A stretch of 35,456 nt of DNA from an uncultured Alphaproteobacteria bacterium. GTDB taxonomy: Bacteria > Pseudomonadota > Alphaproteobacteria > Rhodobacterales > Rhodobacteraceae. Below are positions 18,387 to 27,300 of the stretch, piece by piece. The translations under genes were made by a program, and so were the position numbers. Every line of letters starts with the position of its first letter. Positions within the stretch are counted from its first letter, which is position 1. The DNA lies in NCBI GenBank assembly GCA_902540655.1, contig CACBNQ010000015.1, positions 1-35,456 of the forward strand, read 5' to 3'. The notes under the pieces are model-generated. The model ran no database searches, was not told the origin of the DNA, and saw nothing but the letters and a program-made list of their open reading frames with translations.

Positions 18387-19496
18387 TTAATCAATACCCC
18401 ACTGGCTAAACAACTCGGCTTTAGTCAATTTAATCCTATGCTTATCTGTAATTTTTGGTGCTGGAGTTACGGATAGATCGGGTGCCGGTTTTGGCTGAAT
18501 AATATTAAAAGCCTCAGGAAAAATTCCTCGGTATTTATTATGAGGATCGACAAAAGCTTCCTCAAAGTTTAAAACAGGGGCAACGCATGCGTCTGTCCCA
18601 AAGTAAATCTCCTCCCACTCTCTCATAGTTTTTGTCTTGATAATTTCTTGAAATATATCTTTTAGCTTCGGCCAATTAGATTTATCTGTTCTGGTTGGAA
18701 GTTCATCAAGTTTTAAGTCAAGTTTTGTAATAAACTCTAGGTAAAACTTATCTTCAATAGCACCAACTGAAATATGCCGACTATCAGAAGTTTTATAAGT
18801 TGTGTAAAAAGGCGCACCCCCATCAAGAAGATTAATGTCTCGTCTATCTTCCCATTGTTTAAAATTAAACATAGAGTACATCATTGCCATCAAATTGGCA
18901 GTTCCGTCCACAATGGAGCCATCGACGACTTGCCCCTGACCAGTCTGTTTCGCATGTAAAACGGCACATAGGATTCCGAAAACTAAATACATTGAACCTG
19001 CTGCAAAATCTCCCAAAAGATTTAGTGGCGCTATTGGAGTATCTTTGGTCCCAATAGCGTGAAGTGCGCCAGAAATAGAAATATAATTAATATCGTGACC
19101 TGCTGTATTACTGAGAGGCCCTTTCTGACCCCACCCCGTCATTCTTCCATAAACGAGCTTTTTGTTTGCTGAAAGCATCTCTAAAGGCCCTAAGCCCAAT
19201 CTTTCCATAACGCCTGGTCGAAACCCTTCTATTAAAATGTCAGAATGGGATACAATTTTCTTCGCGCTAGCGATGTCATCAACATCCTTAAGATCTAGCT
19301 CTATATAAGATCTATTTCTAATAACAACATCGGTAAATTGATTGGCAGCCTGTGTACCTGTTTTTCGAGCAATCCTAATTACATTGGCACCCATATCTGC
19401 CAACTGCATAGCGGAAAACGGAGTTGGCCCAAGCCCATCGAATTCAACCACTTTTAAACCGGATAAAGGTCCGCCAGTGTTGTTGTGATCCTCCAT
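18387..19496 (-). CDS. Alpha-methylacyl-CoA racemase (CaiB/BaiF CoA-transferase family)
   Basis: The enzyme epimerises (R)- and (S)-2-methylacyl-CoA, a step needed before beta-oxidation of methyl-branched chains. It belongs to the CaiB/BaiF fold family but follows the racemase branch. MTGWGQKGPLSNTAGHDINY holds the likely catalytic His134, and LNLLGDFAAGSMYLVFGIL holds Asp163, matching the His/Asp pair known from the mycobacterial racemase MCR. GQGQVVDGSIVDG is another family block. Length of 369 is normal. It starts 5 bases after the acyl-CoA dehydrogenase stop. A CoA-transferase of unknown specificity is the alternative. Confidence 0.87.
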   Translation of the reverse strand: MEDHNNTGGPLSGLKVVEFDGLGPTPFSAMQLADMGANVIRIARKTGTQAANQFTDVVIRNRSYIELDLKDVDDIASAKKIVSHSDILIEGFRPGVMERLGLGPLEMLSANKKLVYGRMTGWGQKGPLSNTAGHDINYISISGALHAIGTKDTPIAPLNLLGDFAAGSMYLVFGILCAVLHAKQTGQGQVVDGSIVDGTANLMAMMYSMFNFKQWEDRRDINLLDGGAPFYTTYKTSDSRHISVGAIEDKFYLEFITKLDLKLDELPTRTDKSNWPKLKDIFQEIIKTKTMREWEEIYFGTDACVAPVLNFEEAFVDPHNKYRGIFPEAFNIIQPKPAPDLSVTPAPKITDKHRIKLTKAELFSQWGID

Positions 19497-19501
19497 TCTA
19501 A

Positions 19502-20665
19502 TTAGTCGTCCAATGACCTGGCAATTAATTCCTTCATGATCTCATTAGTCCCTCCGTAGATCGACTGCACACGGGCATCGGCGTACATTCGAGCGATAGG
19601 ATATTCCATTATAAAACCGTATCCACCATGAAGTTGTAAACATCCATCCATAATCTCATTTTGGGTTTGGCTTCCCCAGTATTTTGCCATTGAAGCCGTA
19701 GCAGCATCAAGAGAACCCTGCTTAACCCTATCGACACAATCATTAATAAAGGACCTAAGAACCTCAGCCTTAGTTTTCATTTCAGCGAGTTGAAAACGAG
19801 TATTTTGAAAATCCATAATTCGCTTATCAAAGGCTTTCCTATCTTTTACATATTTAATTGTCTCTTCGAGCGCAAAGTCTATGTTTCCCAGAGCGCCGAT
19901 ACCAATTGCTAATCTTTCCCATGGCAACTGCTTCATCAATTGATAAAAACCTTGGCCTTCTTCACTCCCAAGCAAATTTGTTAAAGGAACCTTAACATCT
20001 TCAAAAAACAATTCACATGTGTCATTACCTTTTTGACCTAGTTTCTTTAGAGGTTTTCCCCTTGAGAAGCCTTCTAGGTCTTTTGTTTCAACGACTACCA
20101 ATGATACACCTTTCGATTTTTCATTTTTATTTGTCTTTGCCGCTAAAACAATGAGGTCAGCTGAGCCACCATTTGTTATAAATATTTTTGATCCATTAAT
20201 TTTATATTGATTTCCATCTTTTTCTGCAGTTGTTTTAATTGCTTGAACATCCGATCCAGTACTGGGTTCTGTCATAGCAAGAGAAGCCACGTATTCACCA
20301 GTTGAAAGTTTTGGAAGCCATCTTTTCTTCTGTTCATCGGTACCATACGCGTTGATGTAATGAACAACTATTGATTGGATCGCATATCCCCAGCTACCAG
20401 AGTCTCCCGCTGTTCTTCCAAGTTCATATAGAGTGATCGCATCGAAGCCTAAATCACCGCCGAAGCCACCGAATTCTTCAGGTATTGAGCTTCCTAAAAT
20501 TCCAGCATCTCCTGCCTTATTCCATAAGGTCCTGTCGACTTGTTGTTTTTTACCCCACTCGTCCAAATTGGGTTTTACTTCGTCTATAAAAAATTTCTTT
20601 ACACTGTCTGTAAATAATTGGTGTTCTTCCATTTGCCATTTAGAAGTCGGAGTAAATAATGTCAT
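19502..20665 (-). CDS. Acyl-CoA dehydrogenase, long-chain/isovaleryl type
   Basis: The enzyme oxidises an acyl-CoA to the 2-enoyl-CoA with FAD and electron-transfer flavoprotein. FAD and substrate motifs are AMTEPSTGSDVQ, ITNGG, KKLGQKGNDT and the C-terminal LQLHGGYGFIMEYPIARMYADAR. The usual medium-chain catalytic Glu position reads YGGTNE, with Gly, while a Glu is present in PWERLAIG (about residue 250), as in isovaleryl- and long-chain types. The start is ATG 20665, with GAGGAA five bases before it. A TTG one codon upstream is less likely. It is first in the operon with the racemase, nitroreductase and meaB. Confidence 0.92.
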   Translation of the reverse strand: MTLFTPTSKWQMEEHQLFTDSVKKFFIDEVKPNLDEWGKKQQVDRTLWNKAGDAGILGSSIPEEFGGFGGDLGFDAITLYELGRTAGDSGSWGYAIQSIVVHYINAYGTDEQKKRWLPKLSTGEYVASLAMTEPSTGSDVQAIKTTAEKDGNQYKINGSKIFITNGGSADLIVLAAKTNKNEKSKGVSLVVVETKDLEGFSRGKPLKKLGQKGNDTCELFFEDVKVPLTNLLGSEEGQGFYQLMKQLPWERLAIGIGALGNIDFALEETIKYVKDRKAFDKRIMDFQNTRFQLAEMKTKAEVLRSFINDCVDRVKQGSLDAATASMAKYWGSQTQNEIMDGCLQLHGGYGFIMEYPIARMYADARVQSIYGGTNEIMKELIARSLDD

Positions 20666-20702
20666 CAAAGTTCCTCAAAAAAATTAGTATAGAAAAATGC
20701 TA

Positions 20703-20749
20703 CTACAAAAAAAATTTTGTGAACATCTAAAATTTGAACTTTTTTGTAG
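20703..20749. repeat. Inverted repeat in the divergent acyl-CoA dehydrogenase/hydrolase gap
   Basis: The arms CTACAAAAAA (20703-20712) and TTTTTTGTAG (20740-20749) are perfect 10-base inverted copies. The AT-rich centre contains a further TTTT/AAAA pairing. The element lies between two divergent genes (starts at 20665 and 20782), so an operator is a reasonable guess. A smaller hairpin, TTGAGG (20754-20759) with CCTCAA (20767-20772), lies just before the hydrolase start. High AT content makes chance pairing more likely. Confidence 0.4.
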
Positions 20750-20781
20750 ATATTTGAGGTTTTCTCCCTCAACATGTATTG

Positions 20782-21786
20782 ATGTTGGCTTTGATCGTGA
20801 AATATGCTTCTTTTCTTGTCATTTCAATATTTATTTTATGCCTTGCTGTGGGCGAATTTATACTTTGGCAAGCTTTACCGGTTTCATGCTCAAACCATGA
20901 AAAAATAGAAGCGAACAATCCTATAAGGTTTGTCACTAATGCAAAAGGACAAGGTCCATTTAGAGGTGATAAATGGTCACAACTTGTGGATACGGACCTT
21001 TCACAGTGGTACCTAAAAAATAAAAAGTACGAAAGCGTAACAATAGAAAATACAGAAGATGGTATAGATATTAGTTCTTGGTGGATACCCGCTGATGAAG
21101 AAAGTGAAAAGCGAACGGTTATTGTTGTTCATGGCATTAATGGTTCAAAGAAAGAATTTAACCAATTAATACCAGCAAATATAATTGCGAATTCGGGATT
21201 AAATGTTTTGATGATTGACGTTAGAAACCATGGAGAAAGTTCATGTCCAGATGGATGGCACTTTGCAGGAACTAAAGAATGGAAGGATGTTGATGCAGCG
21301 ATCGAATATCTAGTCGACAAAAAAGGAATACCTGAGAGAAACATTGGAATTCATGCCGTATCAGGAGGAGGTCTGGGTACTTTCTTTTTGATAAAAAATA
21401 GAAAAGATCTTGGAGCATTTTCACTCGACAGCGGAGTTTTTGATTGGGACTCTATTGTTCAACATGAGTTGGAATACCACGGTGTGCCTGGGTTTACGTG
21501 GCAGCTTGCAATTTTCGCTGCTAAATTTCACGGCATTTTCTTTGACAAGAATATGCCTAAAGAAGCGCTTAGTGACTTGCAGGATAGGCCAATGCTAGTT
21601 TTTCACGGGAAAAAAGATACTAGAGTGCCTTTTTTCCACTCCGAACAATTAGTTGAATATGTGAAGAGTATAAATGGTAAAATAATATTTTTTCCATTAG
21701 AAGGAGCAGACCATACAGAAGGTGTGCTATCACACTCCGAAATTTATGAAGATAACCTTCCTAAATTTTTCAAAACAAACCTTTAA
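20782..21786 (+). CDS. Membrane-anchored alpha/beta hydrolase
   Basis: An N-terminal hydrophobic segment (about residues 5-27) probably anchors the protein in the inner membrane with the hydrolase domain outside. The fold shows VIVVHGINGSKKEF (oxyanion region), LMIDVRNHGESS, and a nucleophile elbow IHAVSGGGLG. The Asp is in FHGKKDTRVPF and the His in EGADHTEGV. The elbow is AVSGG rather than the usual GxSxG. The substrate cannot be told. The start is ATG 20782, and the upstream TTG adds one residue. No clear ribosome binding site is seen. It leads a three-gene plus-strand run, with a 15-base gap to the next gene. Confidence 0.8.
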   Translation: MLALIVKYASFLVISIFILCLAVGEFILWQALPVSCSNHEKIEANNPIRFVTNAKGQGPFRGDKWSQLVDTDLSQWYLKNKKYESVTIENTEDGIDISSWWIPADEESEKRTVIVVHGINGSKKEFNQLIPANIIANSGLNVLMIDVRNHGESSCPDGWHFAGTKEWKDVDAAIEYLVDKKGIPERNIGIHAVSGGGLGTFFLIKNRKDLGAFSLDSGVFDWDSIVQHELEYHGVPGFTWQLAIFAAKFHGIFFDKNMPKEALSDLQDRPMLVFHGKKDTRVPFFHSEQLVEYVKSINGKIIFFPLEGADHTEGVLSHSEIYEDNLPKFFKTNL

Positions 21787-21801
21787 TGGGTAGGATGGAA
21801 T

Positions 21802-22809
21802 ATGAACAGAAAAATAATTCTTAAATCACGACCAGAAAAAGAACCTCTAAAAGAGAATTTTCAAATTGTTGAAGAGGATCTAAAACTAGTTCAACCCGGT
21901 CAAGTACAATTAAAGTCAATTTATTTGTCTTTAGATCCCTATATGAGAGGAAGGATGAACGCGGGGCGCAGTTATGCGAAGCCCGTCGAACTAGGAACTG
22001 TAATGGAGGGAGAAGCTGTTTCTGAAGTTATAGAAAGTCAAAGTGATACCTTTAACAAAGGTGATATTGTTATCGGTAGAACTGGATGGCAAACAATGCC
22101 GTTGGTTTCGGATAAAGTTATAGAAAAGGTTCACAATCCTGATCTTCCTCTAAGTCTAGCTCTTGGGACGTTGGGAATGCCTGGTAGAACTGCTTATATA
22201 GGAATGATGAATATTGGGAATCCAAAAGAGGGAGAGACGTTAGTTGTATCTGCGGCTTCAGGAGCTGTTGGATCTGTCGTAGGGCAAATTGGAAAAATTT
22301 ACGGCTGTAATGTAATAGGGGTTGTGGGTAATGAAGAAAAATCGATTTATGTAAAAAATGAATTAGGCTTTGATCACTGTCTAAATTACAACGACGATAA
22401 TTTCGAAAAAAAACTAGGCGAAATTTGCCAAGATGGCATCGACATTTATTGGGAAAATGTAGGAGGTAAAACATTCAATGCCGTATATCCTCATCTCCGA
22501 GACTTTGCAAGAATACCAGTTTGTGGTGTAATCTCAATGTATAATAATCAAAGCCAGCAATTAGAGGAAGATCGTCTGCCGATGCTTTTTAGAAATGTTC
22601 TAACTTGGCGCTTGAGAATACAAGGGTTTATTGTAAGAGAATTTCCCGAGCAACAACTAGAAGCAATGCAGCATTTAGAAAAGTGGTATTTGGAAGGGAA
22701 GCTAAAATACAGAGAGGATATAGTAGAAGGCTTGGACAATATGGTTGAAGCTTTTCAAGGTCTTTTAAGGGGTGACAATTTCGGAAAGTTATTAGTAAAA
22801 GTAAATTAG
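21802..22809 (+). CDS. Zinc-independent MDR NADP(H)-dependent oxidoreductase (CurA-like)
   Basis: This protein belongs to the medium-chain dehydrogenase/reductase subfamily without zinc, which reduces alpha,beta-unsaturated ketones or aldehydes (leukotriene B4 12-hydroxydehydrogenase and curcumin reductase type). Visible blocks are YLSLDPYMRGRM near residue 45, GTVMEGEAVSEV, the PGRTAYIGMMNIG segment, and the nucleotide-binding SAASGAVGSVVGQIGK. The WENVGGKTFNAVYPHL block is typical of this branch. Length of 335 is normal. It lies between the hydrolase (15-base gap) and the methyltransferase (30-base gap). Confidence 0.9.
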   Translation: MNRKIILKSRPEKEPLKENFQIVEEDLKLVQPGQVQLKSIYLSLDPYMRGRMNAGRSYAKPVELGTVMEGEAVSEVIESQSDTFNKGDIVIGRTGWQTMPLVSDKVIEKVHNPDLPLSLALGTLGMPGRTAYIGMMNIGNPKEGETLVVSAASGAVGSVVGQIGKIYGCNVIGVVGNEEKSIYVKNELGFDHCLNYNDDNFEKKLGEICQDGIDIYWENVGGKTFNAVYPHLRDFARIPVCGVISMYNNQSQQLEEDRLPMLFRNVLTWRLRIQGFIVREFPEQQLEAMQHLEKWYLEGKLKYREDIVEGLDNMVEAFQGLLRGDNFGKLLVKVN

Positions 22810-22839
22810 AAAACGGGAGCAATTAAAGAGGAGACTGAT

Positions 22840-23904
22840 ATGTCAGATACAAATTTGGATATTGAAAAACTAAAAAACCTCCAGTTTAAAATAATGAAAG
22901 ATGTTGCAGCATCAGCGTTAATCCCGCTTATGCGAATAGGAGATCAGTTAGGGCTCTTCCAAAAACTTTCGGAATTGGGGCCTATAACTTCAAAAAAATT
23001 TGCTGAAGAAGCTAAAGTTGATGAGCGGTATTTGAGAGAATGGCTATATGCGCTATCGGCTACTGACTTTGTTTCTTACGATGGAGCAAAAAAAGAATTT
23101 TCATTGTCACCTGAACAAAGAGCAGTTTTTGCTGATGAAGAAGGGCCAGCCAATATGTTAGGTGCGTATGAAGTTCTAGCAGGACAAGTTTTTGCTGAGG
23201 AGAAGGTGATAGACGCTTTTAAAACAGGAGAAGGTGTAGCTTATGAAAATGCATGCCCTCTGTGTTTTACTGGAACTGCTAGATTTTTTAAACCATCTTA
23301 TCAGGTAAATCTCATAAAAAAATGGCTTCCAATGATTGATGGTTTTGAGGGAAAAATGAAGTTGGGAGGAAGTTTTGCTGATGTGGGCTGTGGCCATGGG
23401 TTGTCTACTTTGATGGTGGCGCAAGCGTTTCCGGAGGCAAACGTCTTTGGCTTTGATTTTCATGAACCATCAATAATTGAGGCAAAAAAACTAGCTGACA
23501 AGGCTGGAAGTTCAGAGAAAATTAGTTATGAGATAGCTGACGCTAAAAGCTACTCAGGCAATTACGATTATATCGCTTTTTTTGATTGCCTTCATGATAT
23601 GGGTGATCCCGTAGGAGCCGCAAAATATGCCTATGATCACCTAAACGAGGGTGGGGCGGTTATTCTCATTGAGCCAACAGCAAATGACAAGCCAGAGGAG
23701 AATTTCAATATATATGGACAGATGTATTATTCATTCTCAACTATGGGATGTATCCCGGTTTCCAAATCTCAGGAGGTAGGCTTAGCCTTAGGAGCTCAAG
23801 CTGGACCCGCTAAACTAATCGAGGTGTTGGAGCAGTCAGGCTTTAAGGACTGCAAGATAGTCAAAAAAAATGCGACAAATATGGTATTAGAGGCGAGAAA
23901 ATAA
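22840..23904 (+). CDS. Class I SAM-dependent methyltransferase with N-terminal winged helix
   Basis: The N-terminal third (about residues 20-95) resembles the winged-helix dimerisation domain seen in small-molecule methyltransferases of the Rv2258c type: LIPLMRIGDQLGLFQKL, then VDERYLREWLYALSA. The Rossmann part has the SAM motif GGSFADVGCGHGLST (about 180-195), the acidic residue in FGFDFHEPS, and a FFDCLHDMGDP segment. A GAGGAG lies six bases before the ATG. The substrate is unknown. The C-terminus overlaps the convergent MFS gene by 18 bases. Confidence 0.85.
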   Translation: MSDTNLDIEKLKNLQFKIMKDVAASALIPLMRIGDQLGLFQKLSELGPITSKKFAEEAKVDERYLREWLYALSATDFVSYDGAKKEFSLSPEQRAVFADEEGPANMLGAYEVLAGQVFAEEKVIDAFKTGEGVAYENACPLCFTGTARFFKPSYQVNLIKKWLPMIDGFEGKMKLGGSFADVGCGHGLSTLMVAQAFPEANVFGFDFHEPSIIEAKKLADKAGSSEKISYEIADAKSYSGNYDYIAFFDCLHDMGDPVGAAKYAYDHLNEGGAVILIEPTANDKPEENFNIYGQMYYSFSTMGCIPVSKSQEVGLALGAQAGPAKLIEVLEQSGFKDCKIVKKNATNMVLEARK

Positions 23905-25056
23905 AAGTTTATAATTGATCATGCATATTCCTGCCATGAAAAGCGAGCAGCCAGATAAAAGCATGGCGTTTTGGTAGTCTCCAAAAAAGTCGATCATTAA
24001 ACCTGAAATGTATGGTCCAACAATCTGGCCAATGCTAAAGGTGGTAGTTAAAAAAGCCACGGCAAATTTTATTGAGCCAGCATGCCGTATCTTTCCTTCC
24101 ATTAACACTAAACCTACGATGCCGACTACCCCAATTCCATAAGCTAAACAGGCAAATAATGAAGCTCCAATTCCATCAAAAAAGTACAAGGTAAGTATCC
24201 CTGTAGAGCAGGTGAAGCAGGATAAGGCTAAAGAGATATGATTGCCAGTAAGTTTACTTATAGCTTGCCAAATGAAAATAGCTGGCATAGCAGATATCCC
24301 AACTAAGATCCAACTTGCATGCTGAATGTTCTCTAATGCGGGGGTGTTGACCGCCAAAGCTGCGATAAAGGTGCCAAAAATTATATAGCCAAATCCAAAA
24401 AAAAAGTAACCGACGGAGATACCGACGAAGCCTAAAGAGAGTTTATTCGACTGAGAGGTCTGATCAAGGCTTGCTTCTGAACCTACTTCTAGCGGACTTG
24501 AAATGATTGGTATCGTTAAAACCAAGCAAATTATCGCTATCACAAACCATTGGTAGTGCCATTGCAACTCAAACATAGAACAAATCCATACAGCTATGGC
24601 ACTTAAAAACATTCCAACACCAAAACCCGATATATGAGCTAAACGAAGATCTACGCGACCGGTAACTGTAATCTGAGAAAAAATTAGATTTGTCGCAATA
24701 ACTAACCCAATTGCACCTGAAATTCCCTGAAGGAATCTTAGTAAAATAAATAAGTAAAAATCACTAGTTGAACCCATAAGGCCAAGTGTCACAATGGACA
24801 CTACAACCGATAGATAAAGTGTAAGCCTTTGTTTGTTTGCAAAAGAATAAATAAGGGGAATAATCGAACCGATTAGATATCCCAAATAGTTAGAAGAAGC
24901 TATTAAGCCGATATCTGCAGAAGAAATATTAAGAGTATTCTGCATGTAGGGAATTATAGGAGTATAGGCAAACCTGCCTAAGCCACCAGTAATTGCCACA
25001 ACACAAATTCCTACCAGTGCCAATCTAAACTGTGAATTTGTTGTTAAAAATGACAT
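23887..25056 (-). CDS. MFS transporter, YbfB/YjiJ family
   Basis: This is a 389-residue membrane protein with about twelve hydrophobic segments. The N-terminal segment GGLGRFAYTPIIPYMQ, followed by LSSADIG-like ISSADIGLIASSNYLGYLIGS, is characteristic of the YbfB/YjiJ branch of the major facilitator superfamily. Its substrate is not known. Transcription converges with the methyltransferase gene, overlapping it by 18 bases, and diverges from the selD fusion across a 76-base gap. Confidence 0.88.
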   Translation of the reverse strand: MSFLTTNSQFRLALVGICVVAITGGLGRFAYTPIIPYMQNTLNISSADIGLIASSNYLGYLIGSIIPLIYSFANKQRLTLYLSVVVSIVTLGLMGSTSDFYLFILLRFLQGISGAIGLVIATNLIFSQITVTGRVDLRLAHISGFGVGMFLSAIAVWICSMFELQWHYQWFVIAIICLVLTIPIISSPLEVGSEASLDQTSQSNKLSLGFVGISVGYFFFGFGYIIFGTFIAALAVNTPALENIQHASWILVGISAMPAIFIWQAISKLTGNHISLALSCFTCSTGILTLYFFDGIGASLFACLAYGIGVVGIVGLVLMEGKIRHAGSIKFAVAFLTTTFSIGQIVGPYISGLMIDFFGDYQNAMLLSGCSLFMAGICMINYKLLFSRL

Positions 25057-25132
25057 TTCTTTTTATAGTTCCTATGATTGAAAATAGCTTTTCTTATGCC
25101 TAAAGAATTTGCAAACAAAAGGATAACCATAA

Positions 25133-27295
25133 ATGAATAGTGAGGAAAGTTTTTTTGAAAGAGACTTGGTTCTCGTCGGAGCTGGACACACAAATTGTCT
25201 TTTTTTGAAAATGTGGGCAATGAAGAGTAATCCTTCTCTTCGAGTGACTCTAATAAATCCAGATCCTATTTCATCTTATACCGGTATGCTACCTGCTTTA
25301 GTAGCTGGTTTATGTGCTAAATCAGATGCTCAAATAAATTTATTCAGTTTGTGTCGAGCTACAGAAACAAGATTAATTATCGATACTGTTAAAAAAATTG
25401 ATAAGAAAAAAAGTCAAATTATGTGTAAGACAGGGAGGATTGTAAACTTTGATTTCCTATCCATAAATATTGGATCTAACTCCGTACCTTTGATTAATGG
25501 GTTTAAAAAATTTGGATGCAGTGTTCGGCCTTTAGCTGCATTTCAAGAGCGTTGGGAAAACTTTTTGGAGTCTATTAATGAAAAAACGTCTCCGGTTATT
25601 TGTGTTATAGGGGGTGGTCTAGCATCAATTGAATTGAGTTTCGCGATGGATATTCGATTGAAAAAGACTGAATTAAAAGATTTTAAGATTAAAATTTTTG
25701 AAAGTGGTAAAGCTTTTGAAAAACTGAGTTTAAATCAGCAAAGATATTTGAAAACCAAAGCCAAACTACGAAAAATTGAAATAATTGAAAACACTACAAT
25801 AAAAGAAGTTTCAAACAACGGATTGGTACAAAAAAACGGCAATTTTGTTCATGCAGATTTTATTATTTCTTGTATAGGACCTCAACCAAATGATTTGTTT
25901 AAAAAGTCAAAAATTGAAAATAAAGATGGATATGTTTGTGTCGACGAAAAGCTAAGAGTTATAGGTTTTCAAAATGCGTTTGCAGTTGGTGATTGTGCAC
26001 ATTTCCCTTCTAAAGCGGTAGATAAGTCAGGAGTTTATGCAGTTAGGCAAGCACCAATTCTTTATAAGAATATCCTTAAGCTTTTTAAGAACGAGCAGCT
26101 AATTCGATTTAAACCTCAAAGTGATTATTTAAAGCTCATTGTCTATGAAGGTGAATCCGCGATTTTCCTTAGAAATGGGGTTGCCTTTTCAGCAAAATGG
26201 GTTTGGGCATTAAAAAGTTTTATCGATAAAAAGTTTATAAAGAATTTTAAAAAACTTAGTGAGATGGTCACTAAAGATATGGAAGATGCTCGAAGCAATA
26301 ACCAAAAAATGCTTTGTGGTGGCTGTGGCTCGAAAGTCGGAAATGTTATTTTGGAGTCTTCGTTAAGAAAGTTATCAGATCCTAGATCAAAACATATTGT
26401 TAGTAAAATAGGAGATGACGCAGCAATTATAAAATTTAATTCCTTGTTTCAAGCTTTGACGACCGATCATTTGAGGTCATTTACAAAGGATGCATGGCTT
26501 CAAAGTAAAATAACGGCGATTCACGCTTTGGGAGATATTTGGGCAATGGGATCCGATCCTGAAATCGCTCTCACAAATATTATTATTCCAGAGTCCTCCA
26601 ATGACATACAAAAGCGAACAATCGAAGAAATTATAGATGGGGCGAATAGTGTTTTTGGTGCTGAGGGAGTGAAGATAGTGGGCGGTCATACCTCTTTAGG
26701 AAAAGAGCTAGTGATCGGGTTCACGTTGGGAGGTTTTTCCAAAAACCAACCTAAGACTGTCGATAAGGCAATCGTAGGTGATCAAATAATATTAACAAAA
26801 CCTTTAGGCTCTGGGGTTCTATTGGCAGGGGAAATGCGTTTTGAAGGTGAAGGGCAGGACCTAAAAAATCTTTTTGATGCAATGTCTAAGTCACAAAGTT
26901 CTATCGCAAATGTGTTGAGGAAGGTTGCAAACTCGATGACAGACATCACTGGATTTGGCTTAGGTGGCCACCTTCTAAACATAGTTTCAAAGTCTAACGT
27001 AGGAGCAAAACTATATTTGGGTCAGATACCAGTATACCCTGGTGCCAATAATCTTATAGCCAAAGGTATTAGGTCTTCGATTTTCGAGAATAATTATATG
27101 TATATTGAGAAAATGATTATTAAAACGACAGCAAATACAGATATCCTTTTTGATCCCCAAACATCTGGTCCACTACTAGCTACTGTCCCCAAAGACAAAG
27201 TAAAGGGCGTCATTGCTGCTGGAGAAGATTTTGGTTTTCATTGCAAAGTTGTAGGAGAACTAACAAATGGCAAACCCCATATTGAAGTATTATAG
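25133..27295 (+). CDS. selD: Selenide, water dikinase SelD fused to an N-terminal FAD/NAD(P)-binding oxidoreductase
   Basis: SelD makes selenophosphate from selenide and ATP. The N-terminal half (about residues 10-385) is an NDH-2-like pyridine nucleotide-disulfide oxidoreductase with LVLVGAGHTNCLFL, VICVIGGGLASIELSFA and FAVGDCAHF. The C-terminal half starts at CGGCGSKVG: Cys398 and Lys401 align with catalytic Cys17 and Lys20 of E. coli SelD. IGDDAAII and TTDHLRSF follow, with GGHT and DITGFGLGGHLLNI further on. Such fusions are known in other bacteria, and the flavoprotein half may supply or reduce selenium or sulfur. The catalytic position is Cys, not UGA. It converges with the selU gene, with 5 bases between stops. 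Confidence 0.94.
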   Translation: MNSEESFFERDLVLVGAGHTNCLFLKMWAMKSNPSLRVTLINPDPISSYTGMLPALVAGLCAKSDAQINLFSLCRATETRLIIDTVKKIDKKKSQIMCKTGRIVNFDFLSINIGSNSVPLINGFKKFGCSVRPLAAFQERWENFLESINEKTSPVICVIGGGLASIELSFAMDIRLKKTELKDFKIKIFESGKAFEKLSLNQQRYLKTKAKLRKIEIIENTTIKEVSNNGLVQKNGNFVHADFIISCIGPQPNDLFKKSKIENKDGYVCVDEKLRVIGFQNAFAVGDCAHFPSKAVDKSGVYAVRQAPILYKNILKLFKNEQLIRFKPQSDYLKLIVYEGESAIFLRNGVAFSAKWVWALKSFIDKKFIKNFKKLSEMVTKDMEDARSNNQKMLCGGCGSKVGNVILESSLRKLSDPRSKHIVSKIGDDAAIIKFNSLFQALTTDHLRSFTKDAWLQSKITAIHALGDIWAMGSDPEIALTNIIIPESSNDIQKRTIEEIIDGANSVFGAEGVKIVGGHTSLGKELVIGFTLGGFSKNQPKTVDKAIVGDQIILTKPLGSGVLLAGEMRFEGEGQDLKNLFDAMSKSQSSIANVLRKVANSMTDITGFGLGGHLLNIVSKSNVGAKLYLGQIPVYPGANNLIAKGIRSSIFENNYMYIEKMIIKTTANTDILFDPQTSGPLLATVPKDKVKGVIAAGEDFGFHCKVVGELTNGKPHIEVL

Positions 27296-27300
27296 AGAAT

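Noticed and set aside
20697-20900. 67-codon + strand frame across the divergent gap
   Set aside because: It overlaps the hydrolase start in another frame, has no family resemblance and contains many Cys and Phe codons of low-complexity origin. It looks like a chance frame.
22118-22474. 118-codon - strand frame inside the MDR oxidoreductase
   Set aside because: It is fully antisense to a clear gene and has no recognisable motif or ribosome binding site.
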